This document shows, one piece after another, positions 26,452-34,410 of a DNA stretch of 39,187 bases. The notes below the pieces were generated by a model that saw nothing but the letters and a program-made list of their open reading frames with translations, did not search any database and was not told the origin of the DNA. Source of the DNA: JAFAHS01 sp046728175 (lineage in GTDB: Bacteria > Desulfobacterota > Binatia > Binatales > Binataceae); the NCBI GenBank assembly GCA_046728175.1, contig JBKPEA010000015.1:1-39187 (forward strand), written 5' to 3'. Numbering within the stretch: the first letter of the stretch is position 1; every line of letters starts with the position of its first letter. A program made the position numbers and the translations under genes.

Positions 26452-26916
26452 GGGATTCAGATCCGCGTTGGCCGGAAGGAGACTTTGCAGGAGGAACTAG
26501 CGAGTTCGATCATCTCATCGCCCTCGAATCGTCCTAGCTTGCGACCGCGAAGCGCCACCACCAAGTACGGCAGCACCGCCGGCGTCCGACCCCGCCACCA
26601 CCGCCGACCCACGAGAAGAACGCGGTGGGGACCGCAGCGGAGCCCGAGCCGCCGGTCGAGAAGAAGCGCAAGCCGGGCGGCGGTCTCACAGGCTCTGTGG
26701 AGCGGGTTCGAAGTAGTCGAATTCCGGATAGGCCGAAAGGGGGAGCCACCTGGTAAATTGACTGACAACGAATTGTGCGGGTCTGTAGCGTGTCTGCGAG
26801 CCTCTCCAGACGGACTCGAGCGTCCTGCGATCGTTGTATTCAAGCGAACAGACTGGTAGTCGCCCATGCTTATTTGGAGTGCTCGGCGGTAACTCGCTGT
26901 CTTCCTCGGTAGTAAC
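26452..26916. other. 465-bp region without a called gene; possible coding remnant
   Basis: Upstream of the first GT-C gene. On the plus strand one frame reads a Pro-rich then charged peptide ending at a TAA at 26757 (PTPPPPPTHEKNAV, then EPEPPVEKKRKPGGG). It looks like the C-terminus of some protein but has no start or recognisable domain. The longer frames on both strands (about 125-135 codons) have atypical composition and no motif, so they are not called. Confidence 0.4.
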
Positions 26917-27828
26917 TCATCGAAGTGCCCTCAACGGTCTTCGCAACAACCAGAGCTGGCCCATCAGTAAGGACTTGACTCGATCAAGGCCCTTGCTTTT
27001 GCCAGGAGGCTGCGGCTTGAGTCCCAGTTTCCGCAAACAAAAGTTTGCTCGGTATTGGTTTGCCAGCAGCTCGTCGTTGAACTGAAAGTTCAGACTCAGG
27101 GTCACCGAGATATCGTTTCCGTTCTGAACCCAGTGGGGAGCGTTGACGGGAACGTGAAGACCATCTCCAGGCCGCAGATAGAATACCTTGGCTCTGCTCT
27201 GATACTCGGGCTTGTAGACGGCAGCGTTATTATCCACCGTCCAGAAGCGCTCCAGCTCCTCTTCGGGCAGCACATCGCGATCGTTTTGATCAAACACGTA
27301 TACGGTCTTTTCGCCGCTAATCTGGAGTATGAAGTTACATTCTCGATCGATATGGTAGGTTGTAATTCTGCGCGGAGACGACAGAAAGACAATCGCATTC
27401 TGGGCGCGCATCTGGTTTTGCAAATTACGTCCGAGCAATGTCTCAATCTGGCGAACGGTCTCGTCCAGAAGGACACCGTAGCGTGGGTCCATCTCGGCTC
27501 TTCGTATCACGACCCACGCCTTTGCATCAGCGATACTGTCGACAAGTGCACCAGGTGAGGACGTGGGGCGCGAGACCTCGTCCCAACGTTGATCAACCCG
27601 ATCAACGTCAACGTCTGCATATACCTCTCCGGGAATAGCTTGCAATTTTCCAGTCAGAACTTTGAGTGCATCCAAACTTAGCAAGGGATCGCCACAGAGG
27701 GTATGTCGCAGGAGGAATGGAACGCGGTTGAAGTCCCGCTTGAATTGGTTCCCATCGACATCAATGACTCTTGGTGTCGTCCTTATTTCCGCCGGATACT
27801 CCATATTCAAGGCTTTGCTCCTCCGCAT
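26917..27828 (-). CDS. JmjC/cupin_8-like Fe(II)/2-oxoglutarate oxygenase (1)
   Basis: 303 residues with a single double-stranded beta-helix domain. The metal triad is visible: H159 and D161 in YHIDRECNFILQI and the distal H232 in NAPHWVQNG. A Lys in SGEKTVYVF is the usual 2-oxoglutarate-binding position. GDGLHVPVNAPHWVQ is the typical late beta-strand of cupin-like JmjC hydroxylases. Such enzymes hydroxylate amino acid side chains of proteins, peptides or small molecules. Next to NRPS/PKS genes a tailoring hydroxylase is plausible but not proven. The ATG at 27828 gives MRRSKALNMEY; the Met at residue 9 is an alternative. It lies 131 bp downstream of the hydrolase gene on the same strand. It is clearly distinct from the second JmjC-like gene at 32957-33841. 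Confidence 0.8.
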   Translation of the reverse strand: MRRSKALNMEYPAEIRTTPRVIDVDGNQFKRDFNRVPFLLRHTLCGDPLLSLDALKVLTGKLQAIPGEVYADVDVDRVDQRWDEVSRPTSSPGALVDSIADAKAWVVIRRAEMDPRYGVLLDETVRQIETLLGRNLQNQMRAQNAIVFLSSPRRITTYHIDRECNFILQISGEKTVYVFDQNDRDVLPEEELERFWTVDNNAAVYKPEYQSRAKVFYLRPGDGLHVPVNAPHWVQNGNDISVTLSLNFQFNDELLANQYRANFCLRKLGLKPQPPGKSKGLDRVKSLLMGQLWLLRRPLRALR

Positions 27829-27959
27829 CGGTACGCTTTATTTTGTGGAGACTGGGGAATTTAGCTCGAAAGCCGTTCTACGAATTCATCTTACATCGGT
27901 CTCAGGGCGACAACTCCCTGGCGGACTGTCGCTGTTCAAAGTGTTTTGGCACATCGGCG

Positions 27960-29429
27960 TCAATCGCTTATGTGGCTAGTGGGCGAATCGCGTGTCCGTG
28001 GACTGCTTTGGCCGACACGTTGCGGAGCTGCGGAATATTGCGTGAAACTGACCTCCGGAAAGCGAGCCGCCTCGTTCAAAACGAGTTGAGCGGGTTGGCG
28101 ATCGAGGGCGAACTGAAAGAAAACCAGGCTCACACCTCTAACGATGTCGAGCGCGCGACGGGGATCGATGGCACCGCTGCCGCTTAGCCATCTCACGGGC
28201 GACTCAAGAGAAGCGTCGCAAAAATTGGCGTGGCCGACGCCTGGAATCTCGGCCAGGAATCCTCCGTGAAGATGCAGATCATTCAGAATCATTCGACCGT
28301 TTTCAGCTTCGAACTGTGCCCACCGCCTCCGTGAAGCGTTCTTTGACGTAAGCTCCGCGTTCGGCGGCGGGCCCAGGCTATCGGTCATTACGAGCAAGGG
28401 TTGCTCGATGCCCATTTTTGCGGCTCCGCCGAACAGCGCCCCATCGAGATCGGCAGCGCAGCGGAACCGCGAATCCAGCCAACAGCTCTCCACCGCGACC
28501 GCACCACCGAACGAGTAACCAAGGATTCCAACCCGTCCAAGATCGAGCCGCCCCGTAAGAACCCCCAAGCGATCCGCGCGATTAATTTTCTCCAGCTCAT
28601 TCAGGGCAAATACGAGATCAAGGGCGCGAAGACGGACTTCCTTCTCGGCGATCTCGCGCGACTTTTCCATCGTCAGTTCGGAGGATGTGTCCATGAACGG
28701 GACCGGACGCGCTACTATTTTTCGTCCGTCCGGGAAGAGAGTCACACCTGATCCATAAGGATGATCGACTCCTAAGACCACAAAACCGTGGCTCACCAAT
28801 TCCTCGACCACTGCCAATTCCTGATTGCGCAGTCCGTGCCATGATGGCGTGAAAAAGACTACCGGAAACGCTACCGAAGAATTTGCTATGGGCACGCCCG
28901 AATAGGTATGCGTCTTTACGAATCTGAGATATGCGTATTGCAGGCTGGTAAGGGCTGAGATTCGGTAGGGCTCGGGACTCTGCGAACCAACCCCGGCCGC
29001 CGGATACCATATCTGGATCATCAACTCCCGGCGCGCATCGGGCTTTAAACTGAATAGCTCCCTGCGTTCAGAATCGATCAAATGATAGGTCACCGTGCCA
29101 ATCTGATATGGTCCAGTAGGGCGAGGTAGATCAAACACTGGATAGATAATCGTTGCTAAACCACTCAGTGCCAGTCCTCCGGCGCCGGCCAATTGCAGCG
29201 CGTCGAAGCGAGCGACCGGGCTGTAGAGGATGAAGATTGTGACAAGTGTCGCGAAATAGGCAGGAAGCATCTGCCACCGATAGCCTTCGACGACTATCTG
29301 GAGAAGAGCCACGAACAGCAACAAAGACGCAAGTGGAGTTCGGAGCAACGAAATCCGACCCGACGAGAATGCGAGCCATACGACGACAAGCAAATCGCCG
29401 AGAATAAGAATGGATTCAAACGGTCGCAT
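27960..29429 (-). CDS. Membrane-anchored PAF-acetylhydrolase-like alpha/beta hydrolase
   Basis: 489 residues. The N-terminal ~115 have three to four hydrophobic helices (SILILGDLLVVVWLAF, LASLLLFVALLQIVVEG, MLPAYFATLVTIFILY, LAGAGGLALSGLATIIYP). An alpha/beta hydrolase follows, resembling PAF-acetylhydrolase isoform II: PTGPYQIGTVTYHLID, MIQIWYPAAG, PVVFFTPSWHG for the oxyanion region, VVLGVDHPYGS, the nucleophile elbow GYSFGG (S306), and a late PGVGHANFCD with the likely catalytic His. It probably hydrolyses an ester or amide at the inner membrane. The serine nucleophile (not Cys) makes an aminoacyl shuttle of the SyrC kind less likely. Located between a GT-C gene (143 bp upstream) and a JmjC gene (131 bp downstream), same strand. 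Confidence 0.78.
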   Translation of the reverse strand: MRPFESILILGDLLVVVWLAFSSGRISLLRTPLASLLLFVALLQIVVEGYRWQMLPAYFATLVTIFILYSPVARFDALQLAGAGGLALSGLATIIYPVFDLPRPTGPYQIGTVTYHLIDSERRELFSLKPDARRELMIQIWYPAAGVGSQSPEPYRISALTSLQYAYLRFVKTHTYSGVPIANSSVAFPVVFFTPSWHGLRNQELAVVEELVSHGFVVLGVDHPYGSGVTLFPDGRKIVARPVPFMDTSSELTMEKSREIAEKEVRLRALDLVFALNELEKINRADRLGVLTGRLDLGRVGILGYSFGGAVAVESCWLDSRFRCAADLDGALFGGAAKMGIEQPLLVMTDSLGPPPNAELTSKNASRRRWAQFEAENGRMILNDLHLHGGFLAEIPGVGHANFCDASLESPVRWLSGSGAIDPRRALDIVRGVSLVFFQFALDRQPAQLVLNEAARFPEVSFTQYSAAPQRVGQSSPRTRDSPTSHISD

Positions 29430-29572
29430 GAGCGATCAACTTGGCCTTCCTGCCCGGAGCCGAGGGGCTTTGGAGATGGTCCATTTACGGCACGGTCAGA
29501 TTATTCACAGTCATTAGTGGATGTCTTTCATTGCAGGCCAACCATCGAAGACATGTGTCAGACTGGGCCTCC

Positions 29573-32002
29573 TCAGCGAGCACCCGCTGCCGGTGGCTGT
29601 CCAACGCGTCCTTGAAATTGCGCAACACGGAGGTTCTCGACCCCTGTTGCGAGACTATCGAGCTCTTTCAATCGATCACGCTGTCTAGCGTCCAACCGCT
29701 CCAACGCCTCATTCGCCGCGAGCATAGCGGCACACTCGTCCGCAGCGAGCTGATAGCCTTCGCTGGCCTCTCTGCGCAACCGAGTAGTGTATAACATTAT
29801 CACGCAGGCATCGTTGACGGTTCGATTCAATGATTGCTCGAGAAGTCGCATCTCGCGTGCGCGAGTGCGATCGACCCGTGCGAGCTTCTGCTCATCTGTC
29901 AGGAGTTGGGCGTATTCGGGTTTGCTACTCAGAGCTTTGAGTGCCTCGAATTTGTGCCACATGTTGTTTGCGAGGATACCCATACGAGCACCGTGGTCTT
30001 CAACTGGCACTACGGCCGTATTGAGTATACTTCCGCTCTCGCCGAACACGGCAACATCACCGAATATCGAGGCCCTTCCGCCCACCGAACGGTATTGAGC
30101 CCATTTGCGCTTGACCTCAGAGCATCCAAAACAAACCACAACGCATGGCGGCTGCTGGTTGAGGTCGGCAAGCGATCTACTGAGGTTATACACGCCGCTG
30201 TAAGACAATGCGGCTTGATGTTGGTTTGCGGTTAAGAAAGCAAGAAATGGGTAGTCGTCGTCTTCTAGCGAAAGATCGAGGCCAACCCGCCTGCAGCCCG
30301 TCTGACGAACCGCGTCGGCAGCGGCAATATAGGATTGCTGAATGTCTTCGCGCAGGTCCTTGAAATAGTAGTCGCGCCGGTCTCGCAAGAGGATACTGTT
30401 GTCGGACCAACTTATGCGGGGACTCTGATGTGAGAAGCGGATTGGCAAAAGCGGACGCAGTTCATTGTGTAACGCAAAGGGCATTGCGCAGACCAGCGCG
30501 ATAAGCCCTGCGATTGGCGCTACACGCGGAAAGTATCGATCTAAGGCGACCGCGATGAGTGCCGACCCGAGAACCAACAGCGGAATCTGGTAGCGAACGC
30601 CCCAACGCTCCCAGCGCAACATTGCGCAGAAGGTTACGAATGAGGCGGCGATTCCGAGCGCGTACCACGCGCTATCGGGATATTTTCGCCAGCCGACCAC
30701 CGCCAAAGTTACGGCGAATCCCAGAAGAAGAAAGTGCAGCGGGGCGCCGGTCATGTCCTCGCGGGTCGAGGCGGGATTGGTGCGAAAGCGAAGGCCAAGT
30801 ACCTGCGGGAGCTTAAGCGCGCGCGGATCATCCGGAGCCTGACCGATCGCTCGGATCGCGCGTGACGCCCACCGTTCCACGGCGGCGTCAACCGCGTCTG
30901 TGCTCGAAAGGTACAGGGCCCCATTGCGCACAACATTCGCCGCGATACCGGCGAGCGAATGGTTCTGGTTACCGAAATCCAGATCCTCATCGAGGTCCTG
31001 AAATCCAACGCCAGTCGGGGACCCGGTCAACTTGAAGTTTCGAACATAGAGCGGAAGATTCACGACCAGGACGAGCGATGCCAAAATGGGCAATCGTACA
31101 AGAAAAATGCGCTTGGCCGCCGGCGTAGATACCCACCATCCTGCCGCGACGAGTGCCGGCAGAAACAAGTACGCGGTTCCCTTTGTGAATATGGCCAGCG
31201 CTGCGGCAGCGCCGAAACCAAGCGTGTTGCCCCACGAGGGATTCCTACGAAACTCGAGCAGGAAGTACGTCGCGCCAGCCAACCAGAACGCGACGACGCA
31301 ATTGTTCTTCGCGCCGGATCCCTCCAAAACGGCGACCGGTATAGCGGAGCATATCGCCGCAGCCAATACTTGACCTTTGCTGCGCGCCCCTAGCGATCGC
31401 GCGATCAATGAGGCGATCACGGCGCTGCCCAGGTATGCAAACCACTGAACCAGGTTTACGAACCGATCGCCGCCAAAAAGCAGATCCAAGTTAAGCATCG
31501 CGTATTCGGCCCAGGAGCCGTAGATCAACTGAGCGTAATTCAAGGTCGGGTAGAACCGAACTGAACGGTGACTCATCCACATGACCACTCGTGGCATATG
31601 GTAGAAGACTACGTCGCCCGTATTAGGAGGGCTCAGAAGGGCGGTGATCCCGATAAGGGAGGTCAAGGCCGCGGTGGCGAGCAGAAGTAAACGGCTCCAT
31701 CCATTCAAATGCGGGAGTTCTAGAAACCGAACGTTTATTTTCTCAGCCTGCCCAGGTGTCGGAGGCCGAGTCAGCAAATAGGCTACGCATATGAGGATAG
31801 TCGCCAGCCAACAGAGTGTAAGTGCAATTCGAGTAAGTTCTCGTGGGACGCTGAGCGATTCCACAAACAGAGTCAAACTAAAGCCCCAAATGGCGGCCGC
31901 GATGACAAACGCGCGACGCGCATCGCGAGATTGTTGATGGGCTATCTGAAAGATCGCGAGGTATGCGACCAGCGGGAGCAGGGTTTGTAAGAGGTGGATC
32001 AT
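29573..32002 (-). CDS. GT-C-type integral membrane glycosyltransferase-like protein (copy 2)
   Basis: 809 residues from the ATG at 32002; an in-frame GTG at 32032 would add 10. The ATG is preferred because its N-terminus aligns with copy 1. There are about a dozen membrane helices, with PPNTGDVVFYHMPRVVMW in the first external loop (Asp of GT-C enzymes) and FYPTLNYAQLIYGSWAEYAMLNLD. A soluble C-terminal part carries NELRPLLPIRF, VGLDLSLEDDDYPFLAF and CVVVCFGCSEVKRKWAQYR followed by SIFGD. All of these blocks are shared with copy 1 at 24079-26451. The C-terminal tail is long and helical, rich in Arg/Glu/Leu. It begins 46 bp after the methyltransferase stop, so it is probably co-transcribed with it. 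Sugar donor and acceptor are unknown. Confidence 0.72.
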   Translation of the reverse strand: MIHLLQTLLPLVAYLAIFQIAHQQSRDARRAFVIAAAIWGFSLTLFVESLSVPRELTRIALTLCWLATILICVAYLLTRPPTPGQAEKINVRFLELPHLNGWSRLLLLATAALTSLIGITALLSPPNTGDVVFYHMPRVVMWMSHRSVRFYPTLNYAQLIYGSWAEYAMLNLDLLFGGDRFVNLVQWFAYLGSAVIASLIARSLGARSKGQVLAAAICSAIPVAVLEGSGAKNNCVVAFWLAGATYFLLEFRRNPSWGNTLGFGAAAALAIFTKGTAYLFLPALVAAGWWVSTPAAKRIFLVRLPILASLVLVVNLPLYVRNFKLTGSPTGVGFQDLDEDLDFGNQNHSLAGIAANVVRNGALYLSSTDAVDAAVERWASRAIRAIGQAPDDPRALKLPQVLGLRFRTNPASTREDMTGAPLHFLLLGFAVTLAVVGWRKYPDSAWYALGIAASFVTFCAMLRWERWGVRYQIPLLVLGSALIAVALDRYFPRVAPIAGLIALVCAMPFALHNELRPLLPIRFSHQSPRISWSDNSILLRDRRDYYFKDLREDIQQSYIAAADAVRQTGCRRVGLDLSLEDDDYPFLAFLTANQHQAALSYSGVYNLSRSLADLNQQPPCVVVCFGCSEVKRKWAQYRSVGGRASIFGDVAVFGESGSILNTAVVPVEDHGARMGILANNMWHKFEALKALSSKPEYAQLLTDEQKLARVDRTRAREMRLLEQSLNRTVNDACVIMLYTTRLRREASEGYQLAADECAAMLAANEALERLDARQRDRLKELDSLATGVENLRVAQFQGRVGQPPAAGAR

Positions 32003-32048
32003 CGTCGCACTGAGCTCATGATACAGGGTCACCCTAGTTAACTAGGAA

Positions 32049-32957
32049 TTAGGTGCGCCTAAGATAGAGTCCAGAGTGATAGGGAAATGAATTAGCTGGA
32101 TGAAAGGGAATGTACCCACGATGCGTCTCGACGGTCCAGCTGTCTTGAAGAGAGTAGCCGATGGCTTCGAGTCTCCTCACGAAGTCACGTCGATTGAAGA
32201 CGTACTGTGGATGAAAAGCAGGACCTCCGCTCTGCAAGGTAACGAATTGCGGGCCTTCATACAGAGGAAGTTTGTTCAACAAAAGATGAGATGGGCGGGG
32301 TGAGAGGTCACATAACAACGAAGCTATTGGCGAATCCTCAACATATTGAAGCGAGCCTGCAGCAATTAGGATGTCCGCCTTTCGAGCGTTTGCAAACGAA
32401 GTAGTAAAGAGTAGTCCCTGAGCATCGTTGGTGCGGGCCAGGTTCTCGCCGACTTGAACGATAGTTGGTAGGTCACAGACCGTCCAGGTCATTCCCTCGG
32501 GATAGCTCAGATACTTTGAATAGGCATAGAAATGAGTGCCTACATGTCCACCGTAATCAAATATATGGCTGCTTTCGGTCAGGAGCTTTTGCAGCCAAAA
32601 CAGCATCGGATAGTCGAATGAAAAGATCCGTGCGCGCCGATCGGCGAATTCCATGGCGTATCCGAGATTGTCGAAGCCGACGCTCCTGGACTTGGGCGCG
32701 GACTCCCGGGCCTCCGCGAAGCTGTTATAGACACCGCGGAAGCCTCCCACTGCGCCTGCTGCGGCGAACTGTTTCTCGTATTGACGCTCGAGAATCTGCC
32801 GGAAAAACGGCAGCGCTTTGACGGTCTCCTTCCAGGCTGGTGGATGGCCAGGATTCCGCACAAACTTGGTTCGCCAGGGTTGCGCAGAGCAGAACGTCGC
32901 GATTCCAGCTGAGATCTTTTCTAACATTGAAGTGCCAACCGGAGGGCTCCGCTGCAT
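32049..32957 (-). CDS. Putative SAM-dependent methyltransferase, TIGR04325-like
   Basis: 302 residues from the ATG at 32957. Motifs resemble the TIGR04325 (LIC12133-like) putative methyltransferases: FRGVYNSFAEAR, a glycine-rich SAM loop in HIFDYGGHVGTHFYAYSKYL, MTWTVCDLPTIVQVGENLA, ILIAAGSLQYVED and LLNKLPLYEGPQFVTLQ. TAATG at 32959-32955 joins the stop of the upstream oxygenase to this start, a classical coupling arrangement. A later Met at 32927 (MLEKISAG) is an alternative start, and the frame also stays open into the preceding gene. Family members occur in surface-glycan and natural-product loci. The substrate here is unknown; a hydroxyl produced by the coupled oxygenase is a reasonable guess. 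Confidence 0.8.
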   Translation of the reverse strand: MQRSPPVGTSMLEKISAGIATFCSAQPWRTKFVRNPGHPPAWKETVKALPFFRQILERQYEKQFAAAGAVGGFRGVYNSFAEARESAPKSRSVGFDNLGYAMEFADRRARIFSFDYPMLFWLQKLLTESSHIFDYGGHVGTHFYAYSKYLSYPEGMTWTVCDLPTIVQVGENLARTNDAQGLLFTTSFANARKADILIAAGSLQYVEDSPIASLLCDLSPRPSHLLLNKLPLYEGPQFVTLQSGGPAFHPQYVFNRRDFVRRLEAIGYSLQDSWTVETHRGYIPFHPANSFPYHSGLYLRRT

Positions 32958-33841
32958 TATTTGGCGATGTAACGATAGAGACCGATAGCCGCGAGATAAG
33001 TAGCGAGCGGAAACGCGGCAGCCTTGTGCAGCAGCTTGGGTGATCGCAAGGCGTGCCAATATTGGTCTTTGATGACCCCGGTCCAATTGGAGGAATTTGC
33101 AACACTGATCGACACCGTAATGGCCGGCGTCAGAAGCTTAGCTGAATGCCACCAACCGGCGGGAATGAAGAGCATTTGACCCGGACTCAAAACGCCTCGA
33201 ATACCGCGAGCCCGAGCGAAGAGGGGGAATGCCGCTAAGTTCGGGTGCTCGATATCTTCGATCGCAGAACGGTTCGGAACGGCCTTGTCGCGATAGAGGT
33301 ATGGGGTCTGTTCAGGCGAATAGAGGGTATAGAGCTTGGTTCCGTAAATCTGGCAAAGAAACGCGTGCGAGTTGAGCAGGTCGTAGTGAAGAAAGGGGAA
33401 AGACGAGGCAGCACCGCCAATAAATATGTCAGGAATGATCGCTCGACCGAGGATCGTTTTGAGCTTCTCCGAATAGAAGGGAGTCTCAAACCAGTTCGGC
33501 TGGACATATTCGGGTGCTGGTTGAATATCTTTGATGAGTTCGGACGAAATATCTCTAACTGGGTAATTTCGAAGGTATGGGTTCCAGGTCTTCGATTCAG
33601 GGTCGAGGGCGTACCGAACCAACTCACCAAGTGTCAGGCTTTGGCTGTCGACGGTCAGGCGTCGATCACCAAAACGTTCGCGAAAAAACTCTGGAGTCCA
33701 TTTGCCGATTGCCTTCCAGTCCTTGAGGGCGTCTTGCAGGATGACAGGTCGGTGAGGTCGCAGGTGCTCTTTTACGAAAGTTTGATAAGCAAGGCTGTTG
33801 GCCTGCTCAATCCATTCAGGGTGATTTTCTGCCATTGACAT
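32957..33841 (-). CDS. JmjC/cupin_8-like Fe(II)/2-oxoglutarate oxygenase (2)
   Basis: 294 residues. Starts with the family-typical PVILQDALKDWKAIGKWTPE segment. Metal ligands are H152 and D154 in FLHYDLLNSHAF and H232 in FIPAGWWHSAKLL. A Lys in YGTKLYTLYSPEQ is the probable 2-oxoglutarate contact. This is the standard layout of cupin_8/FIH-like hydroxylases. It is the first gene of the minus-strand block and is coupled to the methyltransferase by TAATG, so the pair may act in sequence (hydroxylation then methylation). The ATG at 33841 is used; the Met two codons later is equivalent. The divergent carbamoyltransferase lies across a repeat-containing intergenic region that may hold promoters for both directions. 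Confidence 0.85.
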   Translation of the reverse strand: MSMAENHPEWIEQANSLAYQTFVKEHLRPHRPVILQDALKDWKAIGKWTPEFFRERFGDRRLTVDSQSLTLGELVRYALDPESKTWNPYLRNYPVRDISSELIKDIQPAPEYVQPNWFETPFYSEKLKTILGRAIIPDIFIGGAASSFPFLHYDLLNSHAFLCQIYGTKLYTLYSPEQTPYLYRDKAVPNRSAIEDIEHPNLAAFPLFARARGIRGVLSPGQMLFIPAGWWHSAKLLTPAITVSISVANSSNWTGVIKDQYWHALRSPKLLHKAAAFPLATYLAAIGLYRYIAK

Positions 33842-34145
33842 TTCTAGGTCCGATCCAGGCTCAATCTCGATTGAGGGTTAAACGGTCTGGGAGTTCGCCC
33901 GCCGGAGCTGAACGGTGCCCTTCAGAAATTGGCCCGAAGGCGAACCTCCGGACTTGTTGGGCATCAGCCCAAAAAACCCGAGAATCGTGGCCGCGACGAC
34001 ACCGCCGAGGATCGTCGGAGCGGTCGCCCTCCCGCATAGCTGCGACCAACGCGAGCACCGCGGCAGTTGCGGCCAACATCCGAGACCGCGGACGAGCAAA
34101 CGCTCGCGCCCGCCCGCTTGTGGCGAGGTCGAGCCCGCAGCCTTC

Positions 34146-34225
34146 CAACCCTCGGTTGTTCGCCCGCTTCATCGGGGTGTGATTACAACCCTCGGTTGTT
34201 CGCCCACTTCATCGGGGTGTGATTC
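34146..34225 (+). repeat. Tandem duplication of a 40-bp unit with internal hairpin
   Basis: Two adjacent units, 34146-34185 and 34186-34225, identical except at unit positions 21 (G/A) and 40 (A/C). Each unit begins with a small inverted repeat, CAACC-CTC-GGTTG. It lies about 185 bp upstream of the carbamoyltransferase start. It could be a duplicated protein-binding site or a recent replication-slippage product. Confidence 0.8.
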
Positions 34226-34250
34226 TCTCCGTTACCCCGGCGGAATGCTG

Positions 34251-34266
34251 CGTACGCTAGCGTACG
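34251..34266. promoter_or_regulatory. 16-bp perfect palindrome, candidate operator
   Basis: CGTACGCTAGCGTACG is fully self-complementary. It lies 145 bp upstream of the carbamoyltransferase start, in the divergent region and just after the tandem repeats. Its symmetry suggests a site for a dimeric regulator. No regulator is encoded in the window. Confidence 0.4.
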
Positions 34267-34410
34267 TGGCATACCAATCGGCTGCTTTTAACCGCAAATG
34301 ATCGCAGGCAGGTTAATTCTGTCCTACAGCGAGCTACAAAATGCCTCAAGATACAAGCGTGTCACGAAATGAGCCACAAAATGGGAGAACCTGCTGAATC
34401 GCAGTGCGCG

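Larger units (their letters stand above)
33842..34410. other. 569-bp divergent intergenic region with tandem repeat and palindrome
   Basis: Separates the minus-strand tailoring block from the second plus-strand biosynthetic block. It contains a 40-bp tandem duplication (34146-34225) and a 16-bp perfect palindrome (34251-34266), both nearer the plus-strand gene. On the minus strand about 33878-34100 one frame has a hydrophobic stretch (TILGGVVAATILGFFGLM), but no start, domain or homologue is recognised, so no gene is called. Promoter elements for both directions are expected here. Confidence 0.5.

Noticed and set aside
27960..29429. Hydrolase considered as a SyrC-like aminoacyl shuttle for the A-less module
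   Set aside because: It has membrane helices and a Ser nucleophile in GYSFGG and resembles PAF-acetylhydrolases. SyrC-type shuttles are soluble and use Cys.
33861..34172. Minus-strand frames of 70-100 codons with hydrophobic stretches in the divergent region
   Set aside because: No start context, no domain, and the hydrophobic parts fall in different frames. A decayed gene is possible but not supported.
34146..34225. Short direct repeats considered as a CRISPR array
   Set aside because: The units are adjacent with no spacers and there are only two copies, so this is a tandem duplication.
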